A stretch of 64,000 nucleotides of DNA from Colletotrichum lupini (taxonomy: Eukaryota > Ascomycota > Sordariomycetes > Glomerellales > Glomerellaceae): assembly GCF_023278565.1 (NCBI RefSeq), contig NC_064675.1, positions 4,340,001 to 4,404,000 on the forward strand. Direction: 5' to 3'. Position numbers and translations under genes: made by a program. Shown piece by piece: positions 10,859-22,309 of this stretch (positions are counted from its first letter, which is position 1; every line of letters begins with the position of its first letter). Under the pieces are notes generated by a model. That model was not told the DNA's origin, made no database searches, and worked only from the letters and a program-made list of their open reading frames with translations.

Positions 10859-12419
10859 CTAGGCGCTCTCAACTCTGACCTTCTTGGCCGCACCCTGCTC
10901 CTCGCTGTCATCCACAGACTTACGCTTGCCGCCCGAGTCCTCGGCGGAGGAAGCAGCCATGTTCTTCACCCAACGAGCGTGCCAGTCAAGAATTCTGGCG
11001 TACTCGAGCTCGACGCTGACCAGGGCCTCGTTGAGCTTCTCTGACCGCTCAGACTGGTCCAGTTGACCGAGCACATCGGCATTCTGCCTGTACAGGCGCT
11101 GCTTCACAAACAGCTGCCACAGACGGTACTGATGCTTGTCCTGCTTGGTAGGTGTCGGCTTCTTCTCATCGCCGAATCCTACCCGGACAGACTCGGGAAG
11201 CTGTGACATGGTCTGAATCTCAATCAGGCGCTTGAACTGACGCTCGACGATCTTGGTCTTTTGACGGATCTCTCTAAGAAGCTCCTGGTCCACTAGGTCC
11301 TTGGGTACGGTACCGCTGGGAGGGCTAGGGATAGCAATGCTCGTATTGATCTTCACCTTGCTGAACTCTGGCAGTGCCCGCAGGAAGGTGATATCAGCCA
11401 AGTCGCGCATGTCATCGAAAGCCTCGTTGGGATCCTCCACAGTCAGCTCCAGGGTCTGTGGGTTGTTGTAGTAATGCTCGAAGATGGTCTTGTAGAGGCG
11501 GGCACCGATGCCCTTGCCCTGGAAAGGCGGCAAGATCAAGAACTGCGACAGACGAGATCGGCAGGGCAGCTCCTCCAGCAGGTTAAACTCCTCCTTTGGC
11601 AGATCCCACTCGGATGACGGCGGCGTCGGCGGCCGGAAACAGAAGAATTTGTAAATGGTTGAGTAACCGACAAAGGTGTAGGAAGGCTTGTCGGAGGTCT
11701 CTGGGGATGTTTGCTTCCTGTACAGGAAGAATGTAGTCCAGCGATTGGCATCCTCGAGGACCTTCCACGGATCCTCCTCATTTTCCGGGTCGCGAGAGAC
11801 GTACGAGCCACCTTCGATGAACATTGGAACCATAATCTCGACACGGGTGACGATTTGACGGACAGCAGGGTCCGCGAGACTTCCCTTCCACACCTCGTAC
11901 GTTCCGTCAGGTCCCTCGAAGCTCGAGTGTAGGCTGCCGGGAGGAGTCCAGTCGGCGGGTTGGCTCTGAGAGCTTGTGTTGAATTCGCGTGCGGGTTGGA
12001 AGGCGACTGCGATAGGTTCACGGTCAGCGAAATGTCTTCGTCCGCGACAGAGCAGCGTGACTTACCCAACGGCAGGTGCTCCTTCAGAGTCGCATCGACG
12101 TCTGCCGCCTCAGTCTCTCCAACGGACTGGAACTTCTTGCCGTAGGTTATCTGAACATTGGGGCGCATGTCGAACGTGCGATAGCGCAGGTTGATCCTGA
12201 GATCCTTGTATCCAAAGATGCGTTCATCATCGCCGAAGATGGAGTACGTAAACTTGGGGTTGAATGTGGCAATCGTCTTTGTAGCCCCGGTAGCAGGTGC
12301 GATCAAGCTGATGTTCAGCGATTCGGTGGCGTTGGCCGACCCTATCCAGCGTGTCAGTGATCGTTGCGACGATGGAGTACGAGGAAGTTGAGATTCATAC
12401 ACTCGTCAGTCTCAGCCAT
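10859..12419 (-). CDS. HAT1: Histone acetyltransferase type B catalytic subunit HAT1
   Basis: Hat1 acetylates newly made histone H4 at Lys5/Lys12 before deposition, working with the WD40 protein Hat2/RbAp46 (family knowledge). Three exons join in frame: 12401-12419, 12066-12341 and 10859-12006, giving 480 residues. The start lies in a 19-nt first exon (MAETDE, then Trp across the joint), and the product continues into the Hat1 N-terminal domain (FNPKFTYSIFGDDERIFGY). The GNAT acetyl-CoA loop is QGKGIGARLY near residue 260, followed by the conserved VEDPNEAFDDMRD block. The Lys-rich tail near the C-terminus (GGKRKSVDD, AAKKVRV) could act as a nuclear localisation signal. It converges on midasin and is divergent from the zinc transporter. 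The length is usual for fungal Hat1. Confidence 0.95.
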
Positions 12420-13375
12420 GGTATCGATGTAGGTATGGTGGGAGAGACGATGCTGTGAGTATTCTGCGGCCTTCTTGTGCGAACAAGGAAGTATTGCGAT
12501 GAAAAATTCGTCGTCTCGCGGCTACAATAAAAGGCGCTCGAGGTTTTGTTTGTTTGTCGAGGTTGTCCTCGAGGGTCGATCGAGAGCTTCTTTTTTTGCG
12601 ACGAAATCAGCCTCGGGGGGAACGCGCAGTCTAAAGCAGTGTCGCGACGAGACGCGCCTGTAAGTTAATTGAGCCCCGCTGCAGTTGGATTGAGTGGCTC
12701 ACAACAGTCGAGCCCTCTTGGATCAATCGGTTCGAGGAGCGCTAGTACCTAAAATGACTTAGCTCTGGTCTATCCTCACAGCAGCCGCAGAAGGAGCAAG
12801 CAGCAAGCAGCAGGAAGCAGGAAGCAGCCACGGGAAGGAGCCACAGGATTACGACATGGGGTGACAAGGCCCAGAAGGGGGGCGCCTGGAGCCTAGGTAC
12901 GCAGTAGAGGGGAATTTCAAGGGCATCAAGGGGGGTCACAGAAAGCGAGCAAGCAAGGAACCTTGGAAATGCCAATGGAAATGTCTAGCGACCAATGATG
13001 TTGCGCCCGCTGTCCCGGTAGGTGCGCCATCCATTGCGAGCCATCTCAGCTCCCCCAACCTCGACGATAATTCTCCCTGTGCACTCCTAGCTCTCGAATT
13101 TAACCTAAAGAGAAGGAAAGGGCAAAGAAAAGAGTCGAGGGCAGAAGTTCGAACAGCTCAATCTTTTTGGCCATCTGCCGATTTCCCACCTCAGCCAATC
13201 GCAACTGCGCCAGAGCTGCCATCGACAATTGAGGAATTTCAGACATGCTGGCGTGATCCAACAAAGCCTCGACCAACCCTCTTCCACTCTCTCTTCTTAC
13301 TCTTCCCTCTCAACCGTCCCTCTCCAATTTACGCACACGCCGAATCGCAGTCGGATCGACGCTCTCTACTCGAGT
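12420..13375. promoter_or_regulatory. Divergent promoter region, HAT1 / ZIP transporter
   Basis: 956 bases between two divergent start codons. The region holds a purine-rich imperfect repeat of AAGCAGC/GGAAGCA units at about 12775-12835 and CCAAT-like sites near 12990 and 13193. A CT-rich leader precedes the ZIP start (13250-13375). I saw no zinc-response element of the yeast Zap1 type. Confidence 0.45.
12775..12835. repeat. Imperfect AAGCAGC / GGAAGCA tandem repeat
   Basis: Successive units AGCAAGCAGCAAGCAGCAGG followed by AAGCAGGAAGCAGCC are visible in the divergent promoter. It is a short low-complexity array with no evident coding role. Confidence 0.6.
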
Positions 13376-14854
13376 ATGGGAGGACTACTGTTGCTGCTCT
13401 TGCTGAGCGTACGTACCCTTGTTCTCTTATACCAACCTTACCTGCCTTGACGTTGGGTAGCTTCAGCTCCTAGCCAGGCGGTAGACTTTAGAAGGCTATG
13501 CATAATAGAAAGCTAACAAATCATCTTCGCGATAGACGGTCATGGCCTTGGCGTAGGTTGCACACGGCGATGCTTGCCCCCCAGCCTTCCGAACCCTCCG
13601 TAAAACTGACGACGTATCCCGCGATTTCCCAGGTCCTTCTTCGCCGGCTCAATACCACTCGCGATAACCCTCACACAGTCGCAACTCCGATTGATATCAA
13701 GCGTGGGAGTCGGTATATTGGTCGGGACATCTATGATTGTCATCATACCCGAAGGTATCGAAGCTGTCACAACCACCGGCGGGCACTCGCATAGCAAAAG
13801 GAGCTTGGTGGATGCGGCTGGAAAGCAAGGGAGGCCCGCTATTCGATGGGTGACAGACGGAGAAATACCCCAGTTGGCAGACACTGTCAGCTCTGTGCGG
13901 ATTGTTGAAGAAGAGCTTCATGCCATTGGCCGTGATGTGGAACACACTGCAAAGCTGCACAGTCGGGAGGAGCAGGACGAGCATGGCCACGAGCAACCCC
14001 CGGCAGCCGCCCCCGGCCCCGAACCTCATCACGATGAGCCGAAGCACGAGAACGAGGTACCGACCTTCTACATCGGCCTGTCCATGATCCTCGGCTTCGT
14101 TCTCATGTACCTCATCGACAGGCTGCCCCGTCACGCAGCAGGCGGCAGCGGATCAGAGCCGCAGATGCGTCACGTCAGTCTGGATAACCTTGGTGGTTCA
14201 TCGAGCGTTGGCGACGAGGAAACGGAAGGCTTCCTCGGGCCTCTTGCGCCCCCACCAAAACAATCTCGAAGCCTAGCAACTACCATCGGTCTGGTGATCC
14301 ATGCCGCAGCGGACGGCATTGCCATGGGCGCGTCCACGTCCACGTCAAACACCAAGTTGGGGCTTATAATATTCGTCGCCATTATGGTCCACAAGGCGCC
14401 CGCAGCATTTGGTCTGACATCGGTGCTTCTGAAGCAGGGATTGTCCAAACGAACGGCGCGAGGACATCTCATCGTCTTCAGCCTCGCTGCCCCTTTTGGA
14501 GCTCTTAGTACCTGGGCCATCATTCGAATCTTGGGCGGTGGAAATTTTGAGGGAGAATCTGGTCAGTGGTGGACGGGTATGCTTCTGCTCTTCTCAGCAG
14601 GAACGTTTCTGTAAGTTTGGACAACAGCCTACGGTTGAAGCGTGAAAAGCTACTGACGACCTGCCAGGTTTGTTGCGATGCATGCCATGCAGGAAGACGG
14701 CAGCTCTCCTAAGCACGAACACGGCGGCATGAACGGCTTTTCCGACGGAAATGGCACACAAAGAGGCCAGCAGAGGCCGCAGATGCGTGATACTTTTGCG
14801 ACAGTTGCTGGCATGCTCCTGCCGCTTCTTACCCAGTTTGGACATCACCACTGA
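13376..14854 (+). CDS. ZIP-family zinc transporter, ZIP9 (SLC39A9)-like
   Basis: A multi-pass membrane carrier expected to move Zn2+ into the cytosol, from the Golgi or plasma membrane in ZIP9 relatives. Four exons join in frame: 13376-13408, 13536-13552 (only 17 nt), 13633-14610 and 14668-14854, for 404 residues. The joints give MGGLLLLLLLS, then TVMALA, then SFFAGSIPL, matching the usual ZIP9 N-terminus. Metal-site motifs are visible: HAAADGIAMG in one helix and VHKAPAAFGL in the next. The cytosolic loop is His/Glu-rich (EEQDEHGHEQ, PHHDEPKHENE), typical of zinc-sensing loops. The protein ends in a short His-rich tail (FGHHH). The first two coding exons are so small that automatic annotation could easily start the gene inside exon 3. 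Confidence 0.93.
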
Positions 14855-17800
14855 GCGATTGCCTGTGCGATTGACAAAGGTCTCTTGTATCTCGAGAAAG
14901 AAAGAAAAAGGCGTAATGTCGGGACTTGTTGTACGAGTAAATCGTGGCGCCAATAGGGCCAGGTCCTTCTGATACATGACGATGATAATTGTGTAGACTT
15001 CCATAACTTTGAGTTCGTATCTGAATCTGGAGGAAATAAGTCCAGATGATGTATTTTAGGAATCTGTACTATTAGATCGTCCAGAAGCGCTTTCGAATCT
15101 CCATAGAACGCATGGCAGTCGCAAAATTTCGCTTCGACGCGTTCCAGAAGCTGCAGTTCCGAGTCGAGTGGCTCGGAATCAATCTGAACCTTTCGAACTG
15201 ACCCGGTGGTCCGTTGATCGGGGCCGAGGAGCGCGGCCTATGTGTGCTATGCTATTGCTAGGTATTGCTGGCGCAAGGATGGGAGGGGCCGGCTCGACGG
15301 GCGCCAGGGCAGCCCTTGTCGACCGAGCGTCCAAAGTTGAGCTAGGTTTTTGGTCGGGGTGTTTCAAGTTCGTACGACGACCTTGGCTCCAGCGAGGCGC
15401 TCATGGCGCCGCCTCCTGGCCACTGGGTTGGCTCAAAAGGATTGACGGCCCTTGGCATCGCATTCGCTTGTCCTTGTCCGAGCCGGGGCGCGGAGAACCC
15501 TCAGCGACGGAAAGAAGCAAATAGTATCCGTACTGTTCAAGTAGTAAGTAGGACGAGTCGAGGTTGAAAGAAGGAGAGGTGTCCGCAGCGTCAACGTCGA
15601 GGAAAAGATCTGCAAGGCTGAACGCTGCATTTGGATCACTACGCATCTGCTGGTTTGTTGTTCGTTACTTCAGGCCCAGATCATCCCATGAGTAAGCTGA
15701 CATTGCCTGTCCTCCCATTATCGAACAATCCGATGTTTGAGAAGCAAGGAGGACTTGAGTTTCGAGAGAGTGAACCCTAGTGGGCCCGAGCGCAAGAGGA
15801 TAACTGCACCCCTACACTGTAACATCGAGGTAGATCTGAAGCATCTGAGCCGCCAGTGTCGCAAATGGATGGCCCTCTACAGCGTAGAGAGTAGAGAATG
15901 TTGCTGCCGCCTGCGCAGTTGCTGCTCACCATTGGCCAACTCTTTTTTGCAACTTTTCTCAGTCGCATTCAGCGGATGGTTCAGATGCAGATTTGCTTTT
16001 CGGCCCCATGGGACACATGGAGGTAAAAGTTCCCAGTATTGATTGTATCGCAACCATGCTAGTCGGATCGAGAGATAGGCTTGAGGAACGCGGGGCCAAC
16101 AATAGGGACGCTCCCTTACAGGTAGGGAGGTCAATTCGGCAGCGACAGGTACTTGTCCAAAGGTAGACTTAGCGTCCAGGATCTGCAGTTCGGCTCGACT
16201 CGACTCGGGCACAAGCACGCTTCTTCCATTGGAAGAGAAAGCGGTTGAACTCTGGAAAACATGTTGCTGGCTGCCGCTGGTAAAGCGCAACCTGATAGTT
16301 TCAACCGACAGATTGACAGGGCACGAAGAAATACCAGAGAGTATCATAGGTAGTTTAGCGGGTTCTCTTGCTGGCAAGTCAACCATGTCCCGTGCGCTGT
16401 CGCAACGACCTGCCTAGTCTCCGTCCGCGAACGTCAACGAGTTGTTGTATCCGTATTCGTAGTGTTGTTGTGTCATTGGGTTCGACAACGAGCAGAGAAA
16501 TGGCCAGAAGTCGTCTCTTTTCCAATCGAAAAGGCACTTATCCAAAGGCCAGAGCGCCGTCGCATGCGCATGGCTGCGGTGGAACCTGGGCGGAATTATG
16601 AGTCGATAGTTGCAAAGAAACACTGAATATGCGAAATTGGCTGTTCCTGCAAGACCTTGGAAGACAACATCCCAGACAATAGTGCCGAGTCTCAGGGTTC
16701 AGAGATGGGAGGGCGGCTGTGGCTGCCCTCCAAGACCGGGGAAAGACGCAGCGAAGTCATTTTTCAGCTTACACGCCAGACTCCGTGACTCCCCATCGCG
16801 CCATTGTGCTTTCCCCATCCCAGGTTGAGAGAGAGGTGTGGGAACTTGAAAGAGCAGAGGGTACGGAGCGCCTGGCAAGCCAATAAGTGAGTGCGCTGGA
16901 CGACTCGGGCCTGTGTAGAGTGAAGACAGACTCGTTCGCGACTTTGACATGAAAGAACCGATCGACGTCACGAATACCCACTACGGTGCCTCCCAAGTGC
17001 AGACGAGGTGGACACTAGTTGGTGGCATGTAAGCGCCGCTAACTCGGACCCTGCAGGCCACCCCGGAGGGCAGAGAGATGTGGTTTATTGTTTGCGGCGA
17101 CTCCAAAGAATGTGAGACGTGCTCTTGACTCTCTCTGTCAGCTGGTCTTGGTTAGCCTGTAAAAGACAATAGACCCGAAAGTCAGTCATGGGTAGGTATG
17201 TACGAGCAACAATGGTCTTTGGAAGTCGGGGAAGTAGTGACAGCGTTTAAATGTCCGATCGCGACCAGTGTCGAAGGAATGGGTTTGTTGGCTTCCTTAC
17301 GACCGCATTCGAGCTCTTCCGTGGCGATAACGGGCTGACAGAATCGGCAAGCCAACCGCCAAGGCCTACGAGAGAAAGTTGATAGTTGCCGAGACTGCCC
17401 ATACCGTCATTACTTGTTCGTTTGTAGAGCGTTTTCAGAGCCCGTTGAAGGCTGTCATTCCAAAGCCGGAGGTAACAAAAGTGATGACAGGCTTGCCCCA
17501 AACGTCGATATCTAGATAGACCAGGACGAGCGGCCGACGTTGATATTCCCAGGCAAGAAAGCGAGCGTGTGCGTTTGTGTAGCTGGCAGTGGTTTCGCTG
17601 GTGGGTGAAAGTGTTGCGTGTGTGCGTGTCCGTCGTTTATTCGTAGTAGTACATGGACGAGGTGTGCCGGGGTGGTGTGCCTTCCATCGTAGACGATGTG
17701 CGCTTTGGGTAGATTACCAGGCCGGCTCTCGAGTGTCAAGTGTCAGAGCTGTAAAGGAGGGTTGGTGTCAGTTTAGAGGAGGACAGCACGGAACGAAACA

Positions 17801-18395
17801 ACGCTAGAGAAAGACCCAGTATAAAAATCTGGTTTGTTTGGGAATCATGAGCCTGAGCCTGCGTCGGTGTCTGAAGAGAGAGAAATTCATATTGACGGTA
17901 GTCGTGTTGGTGCAAGAAAGGAGGCGGTGTGAGAATGAGTAGGCATTGTCTTTGTGTGTAGGTGATTCAACATGAGATGACGTTTCCTCCCCCTCTCGTC
18001 TACCTTGGAGGCTTGCTTGATTACCTACCTACATGTCGAGTCGAAAAATTGAATTGTTGTTGGACTTACTTGTCTTGTACGAAAAGACGAGAGAGCTCTT
18101 TGTACCCTGGTCGGGTGTAAAGTAGGTAAGGTAGGTAAGGTAAGGCGAGGTACCTACCTACCTGAGTACCTACCTTACCTAGTGAGGACTGGCTTCGACA
18201 AGATCAATCAGCTTCAATGCGCCTTCCATCCATTCTTCGCCGCCCCTTCTTCTCTCCCTCTTCCGTCCATAGTGTGTCTGTGTTTCTCTCGCTCTCTGGC
18301 GGTTGGCATGCCGGATCCATTATGTGCCACCTACCAAATCAAGTAGTAAAGTAGTAACCCGTCGCTCAGGTCCGTATACAGAGTAGGCTGTAACT
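14855..18395. other. Gene-free intergenic stretch, left part
   Basis: About 3.5 kb after the ZIP transporter with no ORF that looks coding. The longest candidates (for example 169 codons on the minus strand near 15877-16386) match no family I know and show no splice logic. Several parts (15.2-15.5 kb, 17.5-17.9 kb) are G-rich on the plus strand. An inverted repeat and TACCTACC motifs lie near 18.12-18.18 kb. I saw no tRNA or transposon. Confidence 0.5.
18123..18181. repeat. Perfect 15-bp inverted repeat (TAGGTAAGGTAGGTA arms)
   Basis: The left arm at 18123-18137 is the exact reverse complement of the right arm at 18167-18181, with a 29-base spacer rich in the same GGTA/TACC units. It can form a hairpin or cruciform. 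It lies 1.9 kb before the F-box gene start. Confidence 0.85.
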
Positions 18396-20064
18396 TTGGG
18401 TTTACCGTGTTGTATCCAAGTGGTGAAAGAAGACAAAGAAAGACGAATGCACCGTGACCTGGGTGGCACTGGTACTTGCACTTGCACCTGCCCTTGTCCC
18501 GCGGTCTGCTCCTTCCAATCCCTCCCCAAAATGCTCTCTACAACCGTGGAAGGCGCTGTGCCTCGTACCTGCGTACCTACCTTTTTTCTACCCACATCGT
18601 CTCGAGCCCAGGCCTTCTTCGGCGCACCTGCTCCTAGCGCGGTCCCGTCGCGCCCCCTTGCCCTTCCCGTCCCGTCCTCTCTGCATCCTCCATCCTTTCC
18701 TTCCCCCGAAAACCAGGGCCACCCACCGCCTCCACCTTCGCCTTCGCCTTCACCTTCGCCTCTGAGGTGCGTTCCACCGTCACATTGCTTCCAGCTTGGT
18801 TTATTACCTGCCCATAGCCAGGTACCGTGCCTTTCTACTTGGCTCAGCGTCTTGAGCCTTGACTTCCTCTCGATCTCTCCTTCCGTCTGCACCAGCTCTG
18901 CCTTTCTTTGGTCTTGCTCGTCACGGTCCCCAAGTTCCAACTTCTTTCACCCATTTCCTTCCTCTTGTCTTCCCTGTCCGGAACACACACCCATCTCTCC
19001 CCCCCACACCCATCCACACACACTCTCTCGCAGAGGCGTACGGAGTAGACGTGCTCAGAGTCAGTCTGTCTTACCTCAAAGTGCCTGGGCCTATCTCGTC
19101 CCTCTCCTCCTTCACTCCCTCTTCCCCAAGATCCCCAATCCCGGCCTACAAACACTCTGCAGCTGGATTTCTCCTCTCCAATCCAATCCCATCCCTTCTC
19201 CTCTCTTTCTTCCCCCCTCCTACCCATCTTTACCATCGCTCCCTACAACGACAACCACAAAAAAAAAAAAAAAGGCGAGAGACATTACATTGCAGGGAGC
19301 TGCAAAAGGCATTTGGGCGTCAATCAAGCGAAATCCTCCGATACCACCAAACAATCCACTTTCTATTGAGTCGCCCTGGAGCATTCCACTACAAGGTCCA
19401 AGACGACCCACGCTTTCCGCTTGACACCTCCGATTGTTAAGCTTCCCGTCTCCCGTTGGCCCCATACTCCGTACACATACAGCACGTACGCTATTCACTA
19501 CCGCTGCGGCACCGACAAATAGAACCTCCCATCGTTCCAAGTCGACTTCCGATCTTGGGATCGACCACCTTCAACGTTTCCCACCCGACGCCGCCACTTC
19601 CCCATGGGAGACATCCCACCGCCTTGCCCATACGCATTCGCACGCAATATCCAATATCGTCGCCGAACCGAGTCATTGCCGTCATCCGAGTCGCTCGAGC
19701 CCGTGAGACTTGCGCATTGATTGCCAACGTGCCTACGATTTGCCATCACCCCCTCGTGCTGTCGTACAGTCCTCGCCTCGACAGACTCGGCGGATATTGC
19801 GTCGACTTCACACTGACCAGGACTTTTTTCTTCTCTCCTTGCCCATCTGAGCTGTCGCGCCGACCTGGTCATTTCCTGAGAGTCCACTGATTTTCGATTA
19901 TAAATGAACCCTCGGTAACGACTCCGCATACTACGAAACGGCCTCCGAGTCCACCTACGTTCGACGACCGCATCAAGAGAACTCCTCTCGGCGAAGCCTT
20001 ATTCACCCACGAATACTCAGTCGACGATAATTCCAAATACGATTGCTTCATATCACAAATCATC
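18396..20064 (+). other. Pyrimidine-rich probable promoter/leader of the F-box gene
   Basis: About 1.7 kb that is strongly C/T-rich and G-poor on the plus strand, as expected for a long fungal 5' leader. It includes a run of 16 A at 19259-19274. It contains open frames of 90-340 codons, but these are low-complexity Ser/Pro/Thr translations typical of CT-rich DNA. Some may act as upstream ORFs. A spliced leader intron is possible but I could not define one. Confidence 0.45.
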
Positions 20065-22309
20065 ATGGCAGGCTACAACAATAGACCACTAAGTTTCTCT
20101 GAGAGAAGGGGGAGCATGCTCAGCGACGACATGACGCTCAACACTGGATCCAGTTCCAGCAGCACCAGACTCGAGAAGATGCCTCAAAGGCCGGGGCACA
20201 TCAGAGGACCGCCCACACCCAGCATGACTACTCCTGCTGCAGACTTCGATCAGCAGTTGACGGGCTCGCCACCTCCCCCGCCCACACCAGCTGCCTCGCC
20301 AGGCCCCTCACATCATCAACTCGACTGGAGCGATGCCGCCGACGACGAAGATTTCTTTCTTGCCAAAGTGCGCCATCACTTCAAGAACTCTGGCGCCCCT
20401 CACCGTACTCGCCTCCTGGCCGATCTTCTGAACATGTGCACAAGTCAACAGCTGAGCTTCGTTCACCAGTTCGTCAGCCCTCTTCTCAAGAAGGATCCAT
20501 TCACGAGCCTTCCAGATGAGCTGTGTTTACGCGTAAGAAAGTCCCAAATTCCCAATTGGTTCGCTCTGCTGACTTAATCTACTCAAGATTCTCTCCTTTA
20601 TAGATGACCCCAAGGTCTTGGCCCGTGCCTCGCAAGTATCCCGGAGATGGAGAGACTTGTTGAGTGATGACATGACGTGGAAGAACCTTTGTGTTAAGCA
20701 CGACTACGGCAGACGCCTGTCTGAAGTTGCTTCATCGATGGGCAGCGGATCTCGACCTGGTGCCCAGCCTCTATGGGGAGACGACTACGCCAGCAGCAGT
20801 TTCCCAGGTGCGTTGCCTATGACGGCTCATGCTTCTGGATCCCGTAGTCTTGATGGGGCCGGCAATTCAAGACCCAAGATGAGGTCTTATAAATCGCACT
20901 TCAAGCAGCGATATCTCGTCGAGGCTGCCTGGAGATCCGGTGGCACTAGCACCACTAGGAACATCACTCAGGAAGGTGGTGTAGTTACGAGCTTGCACTT
21001 GACACCCAAGTACATTATCGTGGCCCTTGATAATGCCAAGATTCACGTCTTTGATACCAAGGGCAATCAGCAACGCACTCTACAGGGCCATGTCATGGGT
21101 GTCTGGGCGATGGTTCCTTGGGATGACATTCTCGTCAGTGGTGGGTGCGATCGTGACGTGCGGGTATGGAACTTGGCTACAGGGTATGTTGACTTGAAAC
21201 GGTACAGCAGCTTTAGATATACTAACTTTGCCAGTGCTTGCCTCCACACGCTCCGTGGACATACATCAACGGTTCGGTGTCTGAAGATGTCTGATGCAAA
21301 CACGGCGATTTCGGGCTCGCGCGATACGACGCTTCGAGTATGGGATATTCGCACCGGTTTATGCAGAAATGTTCTTGTCGGCCATGGCGCTAGTGTTCGA
21401 TGCCTCGAGATCAAGGGAGACATCGTCGTGTCAGGCAGCTACGACACCATGGCGAAGGTCTGGAGCATATCTGAGGGCAGGTGCATCCAGACACTCCAAG
21501 GTCACTTCAGTCAGATCTACGCCATTGCCTTTGACGGCAAGAGAGTTGTCACTGGCAGTCTCGACACCAATGTCCGCATCTGGGATCCCAGGACAGCGTA
21601 AGTGCACTGGATATCACAGGTTTTTGTTCTGTTTTGGCATGCTAACCAATTTCAGTGAATGCCTGGCTATCCTGCAAGGTCACACCTCCCTCGTTGGTCA
21701 GCTGCAGATGCGTGGAGACACCCTCGTTACAGGCGGCTCAGATGGGTCAGTGCGAGTTTGGTCACTGGAGAAGATGTGCCCCATTCATCGGCTTGCGGCT
21801 CACGATAACAGCGTGACCAGCCTGCAGTTTGATGATACGAGGGTCGTCAGTGGTGGAAGTGACGGCCGGGTCAAGATCTGGGATCTGAAAACAGGCCACC
21901 TGGTCAGAGAGCTCATTGCTCAAGGAGAGGCAGTCTGGAGGGTGGCTTTTGAAGATGAGAAGTGTGTCGCTCTGGCTTTGCGACAAAACCGTACCGTCAT
22001 GGAGGTAAGCTGTCGTTCTTTGGGAAATTTGGGTGGTTCTCGTTGCTAACCAAGATTACTAAGGTGTGGTCCTTCTCTCCTCCGGAAGATGTTCTTTACG
22101 ACCGTCCACTCTCTCTTCAACAGCGAGTCCTTCAGGAGGCGCCAAATCGACCCTTGAGCGCCATGCAGCTCGACTATAGACAAACGCAGCCCACTGTCGC
22201 TGGGTCCAGTCGAGAAGCTGCTGGAAGTCAAGATGTTGACATGAGAGACGCTGGTCCTTCTACAGCCCCACTTCAGGGCGGTAACAAGACTTTCTTCCAT
22301 GACGACTAG
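20065..22309 (+). CDS. F-box/WD40 protein, Cdc4/Fbw7 type (SCF ubiquitin ligase substrate receptor)
   Basis: Predicted to recruit phosphorylated substrates, such as CDK inhibitors or transcription factors, to the SCF E3 ligase. Five exons join in frame: 20065-20532, 20588-21183, 21235-21597, 21656-22004 and 22064-22309, for 673 residues. The N-terminus is Ser/Pro-rich and disordered. The F-box starts at FTSLPDELCLRILSFID near residue 146 and is split by intron 1, followed by an SRRWRDLLSDD block. After a linker (FKQRYLVEAAWR) come about seven WD repeats, for example LQGHVMGVWAM, LRGHTSTVRCL, VSGSYDTMAKVWS and TGSLDTNVRIWD. The F-box and linker look like Cdc4/Pop1 rather than Met30/SconB, but orthology is inferred. 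Intron 2 (51 nt) is in frame and lacks a stop. Confidence 0.92.

Noticed and set aside
18396..19424. 342-codon ORF on the plus strand upstream of the F-box gene
   Set aside because: Low-complexity Ser/Pro/Thr translation that runs through a 16-A homopolymer; composition of a CT-rich leader.
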